This document shows, piece after piece, positions 13,992 to 23,369 of a DNA stretch of 64,000 bases (position 1 is the stretch's first letter; each line of letters opens with the position of its first letter). Where the stretch lies: the NCBI GenBank assembly GCA_025456345.1, contig JALOKU010000007.1, forward strand, positions 47,338 through 111,337, read 5' to 3'. The notes under the pieces were generated by a model that worked only from the letters and a program-made list of their open reading frames with translations, had not been told where the DNA came from and did no database searches. The DNA is from Vicinamibacterales bacterium. Lineage in GTDB: Bacteria; Acidobacteriota; Vicinamibacteria; Vicinamibacterales; JAKQTR01. The position numbers and the translations under genes were made by a program.

Positions 13992-15902
13992 ATGAGTGCG
14001 ATCGACATCGTCGTGTTCGTGGCCTTCGTCGCCATGGTGATCGGCGTCGGCCTCTACAAGAGCAAGGGCGAGGCCACGCACAGCGAGCACGGCGCCGCCA
14101 ACTACTTCCTGGCGGGACGCGGCCTGTCGTGGTGGCTGATCGGCTTCTCGCTGATTGCCGCCAACATCTCGACCGAGCAGTTCGTCGGGATGAGCGGCCA
14201 GGCGGCCAACTGGCTCGGCGTCGCCATCGCGAGCTACGAGTGGATGGCCGCGATTACCCTCGTGGTGGTCGCGTTCGTGTTCCTGCCGACGTTCCTGCGC
14301 AGCGGCATCTACACGATGCCGGAGTTCCTCGAGTACCGGTTCAACGCGTTCGCGCGGACGATCATGGCGGTCAGCACGATGATCATCCTCGTGGGCGTGC
14401 CCACGGCGTCGGTCATCTACTCGGGCGCGAAGGTGATCAGCGTGTACTTCGCGGGGATCACCCTGGTCGGCCTCGACCTCGGCAACATCGCCGTCGGCTG
14501 CTGGATCATCGGCATCCTCTCCGCGGTGTACGTCTTCGCCGGCGGCCTGAAAGCGTGCGCGTGGGCAGACCTGCTGCAGGGCTCGGCGCTCATCGTGGGC
14601 GGCACCGTCGTGATGGGCTTCGCGCTTTCGGCGCTCGGCGCCGCGGATCCGGCCGCGCTGGTGTCGACGGCCGTCACGCCCGGGCTGGACCCCGCCCAAC
14701 TGGCCGACGCCGGGGCCTGGGACCGCATCCGGCTGCTCAACGGCGGGGCCCTGCCCGCCGGGAAACTGCACATGGTGCGGCCGGCAAGCGATCCGTCCAT
14801 CCCGTGGACGGCGCTCGTGGTCGGCCTCTGGATCCCGAACTTCTTCTACTGGGGCCTCAACCAGTACATCACCCAGCGCACGCTGGGCGCGCGGACGCTC
14901 AACGAGGGCCAGCGCGGCGTCGTCTTCGCGGCCTTCCTCAAGCTCGTCATCCCCTTCATCGTCGTCTTCCCGGGCATGATGGCGTTCAACCTGTTCAACG
15001 CGGACATGCGCCAGTTGGGCGCCGAGAAGAACCGGCCCGTGCTGGAGGCCTTCACGCGGGGCGAGTCCATGGTCTACGCGTTCGACGGCCAGTTCGCCTC
15101 GGTCGCGCCCGGCACGGCGCGCGCGATGCTCGCCGCCAACGCGGAGACGATGGGCGTGACGGCGGAGGCGGCCGTGGAGCCGGCGACCGTGGCGGCAGCC
15201 AATGACAGGCTCGTGTCCCTGGCGGAAGCGTCGGGCCGCACGGTCTCGTCACGGCTCATCGGCTACGACCACGACGCGGCGTTCCCGCTGCTGCTGAAGC
15301 TCCTGCCGAAGAACGGCCTGCTCGGGTTCGTGCTGGTGGCGCTGTTCGGCGCGGTGGTCAGTTCGCTGGCCGCCATGCTGAACGCGGCGTCCACGATCGC
15401 GTCGATGGACATCTACCGCAAGTTCCGGAAGGGCGCGTCCCAGTACGAACTGGTGACGGCCGGCCGCGTCTTCATCGTGATCTTCGTGCTCATCGCGATC
15501 CTGATTGCGCCGCAGCTCGGCCGGCCGGAGTTCGGCGGGATCTTCACTTTCATCCAGGAGTTCCAGGGCTTCATCTCGCCCGGCATCCTGGCCATCTTCG
15601 TGTTCGGCTTGCTCGTGCACCGCGCGCCGCGCGTGTGCGGCACCGTCGGCCTGCTGCTGAACCCGGTGCTGTACGGGGCGCTGAAAGTGGCGGCGCCGCA
15701 GATCGCGTTCCTCGACCGCATGGCCATCTGCTTCGCGGTGGTGCTGGCCGTGCTGGGTCTCATCACGCTGCTGAAGCCGATGCCGAAGCCGGTCGATCTC
15801 CCGGTGAACCCGTCCATGGACATGCGGGTGGACCGGGGCACGAAGCTCCTCGGCGGCTTCGTTGTGGCGCTGACGCTGCTGCTCTACATCATCTTCTGGT
15901 AG
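13992..15902 (+). CDS. Sodium/solute symporter, SSS family (SGLT-like)
   Basis: A 636-residue inner-membrane carrier of the solute:sodium symporter family, close to the sugar-transporting SGLT branch. The signature SLIAANISTEQFVGMSGQ is at about residues 50-68, and about fourteen hydrophobic segments follow. A roughly 90-residue hydrophilic insertion at about 335-425 interrupts the core before the PLLLKLLPKNGLLGFVLVAL helix. A GGAGG site precedes the ATG. The gene stands alone, with 45 bases before the next plus-strand lipoprotein gene. The sugar specificity suggested by the SGLT signature is inference; myo-inositol or other polyols are alternatives. Confidence 0.88.
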   Translation: MSAIDIVVFVAFVAMVIGVGLYKSKGEATHSEHGAANYFLAGRGLSWWLIGFSLIAANISTEQFVGMSGQAANWLGVAIASYEWMAAITLVVVAFVFLPTFLRSGIYTMPEFLEYRFNAFARTIMAVSTMIILVGVPTASVIYSGAKVISVYFAGITLVGLDLGNIAVGCWIIGILSAVYVFAGGLKACAWADLLQGSALIVGGTVVMGFALSALGAADPAALVSTAVTPGLDPAQLADAGAWDRIRLLNGGALPAGKLHMVRPASDPSIPWTALVVGLWIPNFFYWGLNQYITQRTLGARTLNEGQRGVVFAAFLKLVIPFIVVFPGMMAFNLFNADMRQLGAEKNRPVLEAFTRGESMVYAFDGQFASVAPGTARAMLAANAETMGVTAEAAVEPATVAAANDRLVSLAEASGRTVSSRLIGYDHDAAFPLLLKLLPKNGLLGFVLVALFGAVVSSLAAMLNAASTIASMDIYRKFRKGASQYELVTAGRVFIVIFVLIAILIAPQLGRPEFGGIFTFIQEFQGFISPGILAIFVFGLLVHRAPRVCGTVGLLLNPVLYGALKVAAPQIAFLDRMAICFAVVLAVLGLITLLKPMPKPVDLPVNPSMDMRVDRGTKLLGGFVVALTLLLYIIFW

Positions 15903-15947
15903 CGCCGGCTGGCGGGACCGTTTGGTACGACATCGGAGGGCGCCGAC

Positions 15948-17600
15948 ATGTTTCGACAATCGATTGGCTTCGCGTGCGCGCTGCTGGCCGCCGCGGTCTT
16001 TGCGGGTTGCGGCGGTGCGGGATCGACGTCCGGATCGGGGTCGCGCCACGAAGACCTCGTGGCCCTGTTCGGGGAGTGGCGCGCCTTCCAGCGGCCCGCG
16101 CTCGTGGCGGGCGTTCCCGATTACACCGCCACGGCGATGTCGGCGCAGTACCGGGATCTCGCGCGGTTCCGCCAGCGCCTCGACGCCATCGACACGCGCG
16201 GGTGGCCCGTCGCCCAGCAGGTGGACTGGCACCTCGTGCGGGCGGAAATGAACGGGCTCGATTTCGATCACCGGGTGCTCAAGCCGTGGGCCAGCAACCC
16301 GGCCTTCTACGTGACGTTCTTTCCCTCGCAGAGCGACCAGCCGGCGCGCGAGGGCCCGCTGGCGTACGGCGCGGTCGAACTCTGGAGCTACCCTGTCCCG
16401 CTCCGTGGCGAGCACGCGGCGAGGATCGATGCAGGCGTTCGCGCCATCCCCGCTCTGCTGAAGCAGGCGCGGGGCAACCTCGTGGGCAACGGAGGCGACC
16501 TCTGGACGTTCGGCGTCACGAGCGTCCGCGAGCAGAGCGCGGATCTCGAGCAGTTCGCCGCGCGGCTGGGCGACGAGCACAGCAGCCTGAAGGCGCACGT
16601 GCTGGAGGCGAAGCGCGCCACCGACGAGTTCGCCGCATGGCTCGATGCCGAGGCGCCGAGGAAGACCGGACCGTCGGGCATTGGCATCGAGCACTACGAC
16701 TGGTATCTGAGGAACGTGCATCTTGTGCCGTACACCTGGCGCGAGCAACTGGCGCTCGTCCAGCGCGAACTCGGGCGGGCCCACGCGTTTCTCGCGTACG
16801 AGGAGCAGCGCAACCGCCAGTTGCCGCCGCAGGAGCCGATCGCCAGCCCCGACGCACATGCCGCGCGGTTCCCCGCCGCCGTGGCGGAATACATGGCCTT
16901 CCTGCGCGACCACGACATCCTGACCGTGCGCGACTTCATGGAGCCGGCGCTCCTCGCACGCATCGGGCGCTTCCGGGCGGGCCCGCGCGAGTTCTTCACC
17001 GAGGTCGACTACCGCGACCCTGTCGTGATGCGGACGCACGGCTACCACTGGTTCGATCTGGCGCGCATGCAGGCCGAGCCGCACGCCAGCCCCATCCGGC
17101 GCGTGCCGCTCCTCTACAACCTGTTCGACAGCCGGACCGAGGGCCTGGCCACCGGATGGGAAGAAATGATGCTGCAGGCCGGGATGTTCGACGCGCGGCC
17201 GCGCTCGCGCGAGCTGATCTACGTCCTGCTCGGGCAGCGGGGGGCGCGCGCCGTCGGCGACCTGCGGATGCACGCCAACCAGTTCACCCTGGAGCAGGCG
17301 GCCGGGTTCGCGTCGGCGAACACCCCGCGCGGCTGGTTGCGCCTCGACGGCGCCACGGTGCGCGGCGAGCAGCACCTGTACCTCCAGCAGCCCTCGTACG
17401 GCACGAGCTACCTTGTCGGAAAGATGCAGATCGAGGAACTGATGGGCGTCCGGCGGCGGCAGCTGGGCGACGCCTTCACCGTCAAGCGGTTCATGGACGA
17501 ACTGGACGCCTGCGGGCTGATCCCGATGTCGTTGATCGCCTGGGAACTGACGGGCGAGAAGCCTCGGTTCTTGAGCCTGACAGGGACTGGAGAACGCTGA
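15948..17600 (+). CDS. DUF885-like lipoprotein
   Basis: A 550-residue exported protein with a lipobox (AAAVFAGCGG), a GGAGGG ribosome site and an alpha-helical body. The order of segments (helical N-terminal half, EGLATGWEEMM at about residue 400, GTSYLVGKMQIEEL at about 485) resembles the DUF885 family, thought to be gluzincin-like peptidases. I cannot find the family's usual HExxPGH zinc motif; the corresponding stretch reads LLYNLFDSRTEG. If the family call is right, this is either a divergent or an inactive member. It lies between a symporter and a BNR-type protein; no operon is certain, as 91 bases separate it from the next gene. Confidence 0.62.
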   Translation: MFRQSIGFACALLAAAVFAGCGGAGSTSGSGSRHEDLVALFGEWRAFQRPALVAGVPDYTATAMSAQYRDLARFRQRLDAIDTRGWPVAQQVDWHLVRAEMNGLDFDHRVLKPWASNPAFYVTFFPSQSDQPAREGPLAYGAVELWSYPVPLRGEHAARIDAGVRAIPALLKQARGNLVGNGGDLWTFGVTSVREQSADLEQFAARLGDEHSSLKAHVLEAKRATDEFAAWLDAEAPRKTGPSGIGIEHYDWYLRNVHLVPYTWREQLALVQRELGRAHAFLAYEEQRNRQLPPQEPIASPDAHAARFPAAVAEYMAFLRDHDILTVRDFMEPALLARIGRFRAGPREFFTEVDYRDPVVMRTHGYHWFDLARMQAEPHASPIRRVPLLYNLFDSRTEGLATGWEEMMLQAGMFDARPRSRELIYVLLGQRGARAVGDLRMHANQFTLEQAAGFASANTPRGWLRLDGATVRGEQHLYLQQPSYGTSYLVGKMQIEELMGVRRRQLGDAFTVKRFMDELDACGLIPMSLIAWELTGEKPRFLSLTGTGER

Positions 17601-17691
17601 CCCCTCGTCCTCGAATCACGGCCGCGAGTTCCCGCCGGGCAAGCCTGCCGCTCGTGAGATACTCGGCGAGATCGCCAGACGAGGACCACCA

Positions 17692-20600
17692 ATGCCGATT
17701 CGACACGCCGTGCTGATGACCGCGCTCGCTGCGGCTCTGTGCGTCACCGCCGCCCACGGGCAGGAGAACGCCCCGCCCCTCGGCCCGTCACTCTATCAGG
17801 ACCTGCGCTATCGCGTGATCGGCCCGCACCGGGCCAGCCGGACCGTGGGCGCGGCGGGCATTCCGACACAACCGGGCGTCTTCTTCATGGGCGTCAATAA
17901 CGGCGGCGTCTGGAAGACCGACGACTACGGCCGCACCTGGACGCCCATCTTCGACGAGGCGCCGACCGGCTCGGTGGGCGACATCGCGGTATCGCCAGCT
18001 CACCCCAACGTGCTCTACGTCGGCAGCGGCGAGGGTCTGCACCGGCCGGACCTCGGTGTCGGCGACGGCATCTTCAAGTCGATCGACGGTGGCAAGACGT
18101 GGCAGCACGCCGGCCTTGCTGACATCCAGCAGGTCGGCCGGCTCGTGATTCACCCCACGGACCCCGACATCGTGTTCGTCGCGGGCATGGGACATCCGTA
18201 CGGACCGAATGAGGAGCGCGGCGTCTTCCGCACGACCAACGGAGGACGGTCCTGGGACAAGGTCCTGTACGTCAATCACAACACCGGCGCGTCGCAGGTC
18301 GAGATCGATCCCGCCGATCCGCACACCGTGTACGCGGCGCTGTGGGAACACCGGGAAGGCCCCTGGGAGAACGGGAGCTTCTCCGGGCCGAACACCGGGC
18401 TCTACAAGTCGGTGGATGGGGGATCGACCTGGCGGCGCCTCTCGCAGGGGCTGCCGGCCGCCGATCGCGGCGGGCAGTACATCTTCGCCGTCGCGCCCAG
18501 CAGCCCGAGGCGCCTCTACGCGCTCGTCGGCGGCCGATCGACCGCCGGCGTCTTCCGCTCTGAAGACGGCGGCGAGACGTGGACTCAGGTGAGCGGCGAC
18601 CGGCGGCTGGGCGTCGACATCAAGGTGCACCCGAAGAACCCGGACATCGTCTTCGCAGCCGGAACCGCTGAATACCGGTCCGACGACGGCGGCCGGACGT
18701 GGACAGCCATCAAAGGTGCGCCAGGCGGCGACGATCCGCAGCGCCTGTGGATCAACCCGCTTCAGCCGGAGATCATGCTCCTCACGGGCGACCAGGGCGC
18801 GACAATCTCCACCAACGGCGGGCGCACGTGGAGCTCCTGGTACAACCAGCCCACGGCCCAGCTGTACCACGTGGCCACCGACAACCAGTTCCCTTACTGG
18901 GTTTACGGAGGGCAGCAGGAGAGCGGCGCCATCGGCATCGCCAGCCGTGGCAACGGCGGGCAGATCTCCCTCCGCGACTGGATCGGCGTCGGCGCCGATG
19001 AGTACGCGTACGTCGCGCCGGACCCGCTCGACCCGGACATCGTGTACGGCGGCCGCGTGCAGCGGTTCAACCGGAAGACCGGGCAGTCGCAGAATGTGGC
19101 GCCCGAAGCGCTGCGCTCGGGCCAGTACCGCATCCTGCGCACCATGCCGCTGCTGTTCCACCCGGCCGAGCCGCGGATGCTGCTCTTCGCCACCAACGTC
19201 CTGTGGAAGACCACGACCGGCGGCCAGCAGTGGGAGGTCATCAGCCCCGACCTCTCGCGCGAGCGGCCGGCCGTGCCCGAGAGCATCGGCGATTTCAGGA
19301 CACCGGACCTCGACACTATGCCCCGGCGCGGCGTGATCTACGCCGTCGGCCCGTCGCCGAGGGACGTCAGCCTCATCTGGGCCGGGACCGACGACGGGCT
19401 GATCCACGTGACGCGCGACGGCGGCAGGACCTGGAGCAACGTCACGCCGCCGGCGCTTCGGCCGTGGGACAAGGTGTCGCAGCTGGTGGCCGGCCAGTTC
19501 GACACGAAGACGGCGTACGCGGCCGTGAACGCCATCCGGCGCGACGACATGCGCCCGCACGTCTACCGGACACACGATCGCGGCACGACATGGACGCGCG
19601 TGGTGAACGGGCTGCCGGACATGGGCCCGGTCAACGTGGTGCGCGAAGACCCGAAGCAGCCGGGCCTGCTCTTCGCTGGCACCGAGCGGGCGGTGTACGT
19701 GTCGGCCGACGATGGCGGGAGATGGCTGCCGCTGCGGCAGAACATGCCCGCCACATCGATTCGGGATCTCGTCATCCACGGCGACGACCTGGTGGTGGGG
19801 ACGCACGGACGGTCCATCTGGATCCTCGACAACATTGCGCCGCTGCGGGAACTGGCGCGGGCCGCGAACGCGGAGCGCGCGTATCTCTACGGGCCGCCCA
19901 CGGCCACGCGTGTGCGGTGGAACATGTTCTCCGACACGCCGTTTCCGCCCGAGGAGCCCACGGGCGCAAACCCGCCGGATGGCGCCACGCTCGATTACTA
20001 CCTGGCCCGGCCCGCAGAGGAAGTTGTGATCGAGATCCTGGATGGGGCGGGCGGAATCATCCGCCGCTGCTCGAGCCGTGACGCGGCGGAGGTGATCGAC
20101 CCGGGCACGCTCCCCTACCCCACGTACTGGTTCAGGCCGCCCCAGCGCGTCGCCACCGGCGCCGGCCACCATCGGGTTGTGTGGGACCTGCGCTATCCGG
20201 CCCCTCCGGGCACGGCGCGTTCGTTCGCGATCGCCGCGATCTACCGCAACACGCCGAGCGGCCCCATCGGGCCGTTCGTCCCTCCGGGCCGGTACCGCGT
20301 CCGGCTGACCGTGGACGGCGCCGCGTCCGAGCGGACGCTCGACGTGCGCATGGACCCGCGCGTCGCCATTGCTCCGGAAGACCTTCAGGCGCAAACCGAG
20401 CTGTCGCTGGCCTGCCACCGCGGATACCAGCGGGCCCAGGAGGTGCGCGACGCAATCGACGCATGGCTCAAGCGGACCGGCATCGATGCGGGCCGCCGGT
20501 CGGCCTTGCAGGCGCTGCGCGGCGAGGGCATGCCGGGCGACCCCGACATCATGTACGGCAGCATCTACGTCGAGCCGGACGCGAAGGCCAGCGTCGTCGG

Positions 20601-20739
20601 CCTGCAGGAGAAGCTCCTGCACATGCTGAACCTGCTGCAGGCCGCCGACGCCAAGCCGACGGTACAGGCGCGCGAGGCCGTCGCCGCCCTGCAGAAGTCG
20701 CTCGCCGCCCTCGAGGTGCGCTGGGCGGCGCTGCGTTAG
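17692..20739 (+). CDS. Secreted BNR/VPS10-type beta-propeller protein
   Basis: A 1015-residue protein with a signal peptide (cleavage near AAHGQ). Residues 40-720 hold repeated blades with Asp-box-like motifs (WKTDDYGRTW, FKSIDGGKTW, FRTTNGGRSW, YKSVDGGSTW, FRSEDGGETW, HVTRDGGRTW), as in sialidase/VPS10/photosystem-stability-like propellers. The C-terminal 250 residues look like a beta-sandwich domain followed by a helical region. Such proteins are often annotated as glycosyl hydrolase in Acidobacteriota, but no catalytic residues can be assigned here. It is convergent with, and overlaps by four bases, the following amidohydrolase gene. Confidence 0.82.
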   Translation: MPIRHAVLMTALAAALCVTAAHGQENAPPLGPSLYQDLRYRVIGPHRASRTVGAAGIPTQPGVFFMGVNNGGVWKTDDYGRTWTPIFDEAPTGSVGDIAVSPAHPNVLYVGSGEGLHRPDLGVGDGIFKSIDGGKTWQHAGLADIQQVGRLVIHPTDPDIVFVAGMGHPYGPNEERGVFRTTNGGRSWDKVLYVNHNTGASQVEIDPADPHTVYAALWEHREGPWENGSFSGPNTGLYKSVDGGSTWRRLSQGLPAADRGGQYIFAVAPSSPRRLYALVGGRSTAGVFRSEDGGETWTQVSGDRRLGVDIKVHPKNPDIVFAAGTAEYRSDDGGRTWTAIKGAPGGDDPQRLWINPLQPEIMLLTGDQGATISTNGGRTWSSWYNQPTAQLYHVATDNQFPYWVYGGQQESGAIGIASRGNGGQISLRDWIGVGADEYAYVAPDPLDPDIVYGGRVQRFNRKTGQSQNVAPEALRSGQYRILRTMPLLFHPAEPRMLLFATNVLWKTTTGGQQWEVISPDLSRERPAVPESIGDFRTPDLDTMPRRGVIYAVGPSPRDVSLIWAGTDDGLIHVTRDGGRTWSNVTPPALRPWDKVSQLVAGQFDTKTAYAAVNAIRRDDMRPHVYRTHDRGTTWTRVVNGLPDMGPVNVVREDPKQPGLLFAGTERAVYVSADDGGRWLPLRQNMPATSIRDLVIHGDDLVVGTHGRSIWILDNIAPLRELARAANAERAYLYGPPTATRVRWNMFSDTPFPPEEPTGANPPDGATLDYYLARPAEEVVIEILDGAGGIIRRCSSRDAAEVIDPGTLPYPTYWFRPPQRVATGAGHHRVVWDLRYPAPPGTARSFAIAAIYRNTPSGPIGPFVPPGRYRVRLTVDGAASERTLDVRMDPRVAIAPEDLQAQTELSLACHRGYQRAQEVRDAIDAWLKRTGIDAGRRSALQALRGEGMPGDPDIMYGSIYVEPDAKASVVGLQEKLLHMLNLLQAADAKPTVQAREAVAALQKSLAALEVRWAALR

Positions 20740-21965
20740 CGCGGCCAGCCGGTCTGAGGCAGACCGGGCGTCACGCGCAGCGCGTTCTGGTAGTAGAGCT
20801 TCTTCAGGACCGCGTCGGGCAGATCCATGCCGTAGAGCTTCCAGAACGCGTGATAGTCGCGGTAGTAGTCGAAATACTCGTCGGAGGTCTCGAACACGCG
20901 CCAGTAGTACGGGAACTCGCTCGCCTGGTAGGAGTCCTTGCCGAACAGGATGCGGTCCTGGTACTTGATGAAGAACTCGCGCGCCGCCCTCGGCTGGCGG
21001 CCGAAGTCGTAGAGCACCGCGCCCACCTCGAGCACGAGATTCGGGAGTTGATCCAGCTGCTTCGCGGCCCGCGCAAGGTCGTTCCCGTACCAGTTGAAAT
21101 GCGCGCCGATGTAGCGCGTCCTCGGGTTCGCGGCGTACATCCGGTCCCGCTCCCCCACCAGGTCCTCGAACGTCGGCTCGCCGGGCGCGTAGTGCCTGCG
21201 GTCACGGAAGAGCGCCAGCTCCAGCCAGCGCTCATTCGAGTTATCGAGCGGCGAGAAGAACTCCTGGGGCTCGGCGGTGTGGATGATGACCGGGATGTTC
21301 AGCCGGGCGCACAGGTCCCAGATGGGCTTCAGCGCCGGGTCGTCGACCTTCAGCCGCGATCCGTCGGCTTTCTTCGCGAACATGCCGAGGTCCTTGGCAA
21401 TCTTCAACCCGATCGCCCCGTTGCGGATCGACTGATCGAGGCCGGCCACGGCCTTCTCGGCCCAGCCCGGACCGCCCGCCCCGTTCCACGCGACGTTGGC
21501 GAACACGCGGAAGCGGTCCGGATGCCTGCTTGCGCGGATGAAGTCCACCTTCTGCTTCACCGAGTCGGGGCTGCTCCCGCCGCTGAGGTTGACCAGCACG
21601 CGGAGGTTCAGCTGGTCCATCTCGCTGATGAGCTGGTCGATGTTCGACGCGTTGACGGTCGTATGGTTATGGCTGTCGATCACGGGGAACTTCGCGGCCG
21701 GCACGAGATGCTCGGCGACGACCAGCGTCGTCCGCGGCCGGTAGTCGACGATGCTCGGCGGCGGAAACTCGGGGGCCAGGCACCGGCCGGGGCGAACCTC
21801 CGTCATGCCTGGGGGGCAGGCTTCGCCCGGCTTGACCTGCACGCCGCCCATCCCGCCACGGCCGCCCTGGGGCGCCGGCGCCCCGCTGCCCTGCGCCACG
21901 AGCAGCGCCGCCGCGCCGCAGATCATGACGAACCCAACGGCCACGACCTTCGTGCGAACGTCCAC
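20736..21965 (-). CDS. Exported amidohydrolase-family protein (COG2159 type)
   Basis: A 409-residue metal-dependent hydrolase of the amidohydrolase-2 group (ACMSD/LigW-like). A signal peptide (VGFVMICGAAALLVAQ) precedes a glycine-rich linker. The catalytic domain shows DSHNHTT (HxH metal site) at about residue 100, LKIAKD at about 193, HTAEP at about 232, GAHFNWYGND at about 285 and FGKDS with the late aspartate at about 345. Decarboxylases and lactonases share this fold, so the substrate is open. The GTG at 21965 has GGAGGG seven bases upstream and is preferred to the ATG at 21983. Convergent with the upstream propeller gene. Confidence 0.82.
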   Translation of the reverse strand: MDVRTKVVAVGFVMICGAAALLVAQGSGAPAPQGGRGGMGGVQVKPGEACPPGMTEVRPGRCLAPEFPPPSIVDYRPRTTLVVAEHLVPAAKFPVIDSHNHTTVNASNIDQLISEMDQLNLRVLVNLSGGSSPDSVKQKVDFIRASRHPDRFRVFANVAWNGAGGPGWAEKAVAGLDQSIRNGAIGLKIAKDLGMFAKKADGSRLKVDDPALKPIWDLCARLNIPVIIHTAEPQEFFSPLDNSNERWLELALFRDRRHYAPGEPTFEDLVGERDRMYAANPRTRYIGAHFNWYGNDLARAAKQLDQLPNLVLEVGAVLYDFGRQPRAAREFFIKYQDRILFGKDSYQASEFPYYWRVFETSDEYFDYYRDYHAFWKLYGMDLPDAVLKKLYYQNALRVTPGLPQTGWPR

Positions 21966-22118
21966 GATGCCCTCCACGCCCATGACTCAGCCGCCGCCCG
22001 CGATGTGCGGGACCGCGACGGCTCAATCCTGTCCTGACGCCCTGAAAGATCAGACTACCACGCCCGGCTGCCCCGGCTGGGGTAACATGCCGGGCGAATC
22101 AGCCGGCCCGGAGGTTCC

Positions 22119-23369
22119 ATGACGCCACACTGCGCATTCCTGCGTCGCGCGCGCCGCACGCACCACACCGCCTGCTTCGCCCTCGTCTTGGCCGCCACGG
22201 CCCTGACGAGCCTCGTGCTCGCCCAGGCGCCGAAGCGCCCGGCGAAGTCTCCCGTTGCCGCGGCTGCACCTGCGCCCGTCTACTTCCCGGACCGCTTCGA
22301 CTGGCAGGCGCGCCGCCCGGCCGAGGCGGGCATGGATCCGGCCCGGGTCGAGGAGGCGGTCCAGTTCGCGATCGCGAGCGAGAGCTCCGCGACAAAGGAC
22401 CTCGCCGTCGATCTGGCCACGACGTTCGGCGCCCGCGAGCCCTTCGACACGCCGATTGGGCCCATGAAGGAGCGGGGCGCCGCCAACGGCCTCATCGTCC
22501 GCGGGGGCTACGTGGTGGCCGAGTGGGGCGACACGTCGCGAGCGGACATGACGTTCAGCGTGACCAAGACGTTTCTGTCGACCGTCGTCGGCCTGGCCTG
22601 GCAGAAGGGCCTCATCCGCAATGTCACCGACCTGGCGCGCGACTACATGCCCGAGCCGGGGTACTTCGAGGGACACAACGCCACGATCACGTGGGAGCAC
22701 CTGCTGCGGCAGACCAGCGACTGGCAAGGCACTTTGTGGGGCAAGCCGGACTGGGCCGACCGGCCCGAAGGCGCGACTCCCGCCGACTGGCCGAAGCGGA
22801 CGCTCTCCGACCCGGGCTCGCGCTACAAGTACAACGACACGCGCGTGAACCTCCTCGCGCTCCTGACGCTTCACGTGGTGCGCCGGCCGCTGCCGGCCGT
22901 GCTCCGGGACGAGGTGATGGAGCCGATCGGCGCCTCGAACACGTGGCGGTGGCACGGCTACGAGAACTCGTGGGTTGAACTGGACGGCCAGCGCGTCCAG
23001 TCGGTCTCCGGCGGCGGCCACTTCGGCGGCGGGATGTTCATCCACGCGCGCGACATGGCCCGCTTCGGCTACCTCTTCCTCCGGAACGGCGCGTGGAAGG
23101 GCCGGCAGATCGTGTCGCCCGAGTGGATCGCGATGGCGCGGACCGGAGGCCCGGCCAACGCCGAGTACGGGTTCATGAACTGGTTCCTGAACCCCGGCCG
23201 GAAGGCGCTGCCGGCGGCGCCGGAGACCAGCGTCACGTTCCGGGGCAACGGCCAGAACATCATCTACATCGACTGGGACAACGACCTGGTGGTCGTCACG
23301 CGCTGGATTCGAGGCGGCCCGGCCCTGAACGACTTCCTGGGGAAGGTGCTGGGCGCGATCACGCGGTGA
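22119..23369 (+). CDS. Serine hydrolase, class C beta-lactamase-like
   Basis: A 416-residue protein with a long N-terminal signal segment (cleavage near LVLAQ). It belongs to the beta-lactamase/penicillin-binding superfamily: SxxK is SVTK at about residue 149, YxN-like KYNDTRVN lies at about 240, and the third motif region is the glycine-rich GGGHFGGGMF at about 294. Members include esterases, D-aminopeptidases and 6-aminohexanoate hydrolases, so drug resistance should not be assumed. A GGAGG site precedes the ATG. Its 3' end overlaps the convergent PP2C phosphatase gene by 11 bases. Confidence 0.85.
   Translation: MTPHCAFLRRARRTHHTACFALVLAATALTSLVLAQAPKRPAKSPVAAAAPAPVYFPDRFDWQARRPAEAGMDPARVEEAVQFAIASESSATKDLAVDLATTFGAREPFDTPIGPMKERGAANGLIVRGGYVVAEWGDTSRADMTFSVTKTFLSTVVGLAWQKGLIRNVTDLARDYMPEPGYFEGHNATITWEHLLRQTSDWQGTLWGKPDWADRPEGATPADWPKRTLSDPGSRYKYNDTRVNLLALLTLHVVRRPLPAVLRDEVMEPIGASNTWRWHGYENSWVELDGQRVQSVSGGGHFGGGMFIHARDMARFGYLFLRNGAWKGRQIVSPEWIAMARTGGPANAEYGFMNWFLNPGRKALPAAPETSVTFRGNGQNIIYIDWDNDLVVVTRWIRGGPALNDFLGKVLGAITR

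Noticed and set aside
17788..20622. 944-residue minus-strand open frame
   Set aside because: Complement of the BNR propeller gene; composition typical of antisense GC-rich frames.
22119..23369. Antibiotic-resistance beta-lactamase
   Set aside because: The SxxK fold is shared with many esterases and peptidases; nothing here indicates drug hydrolysis.
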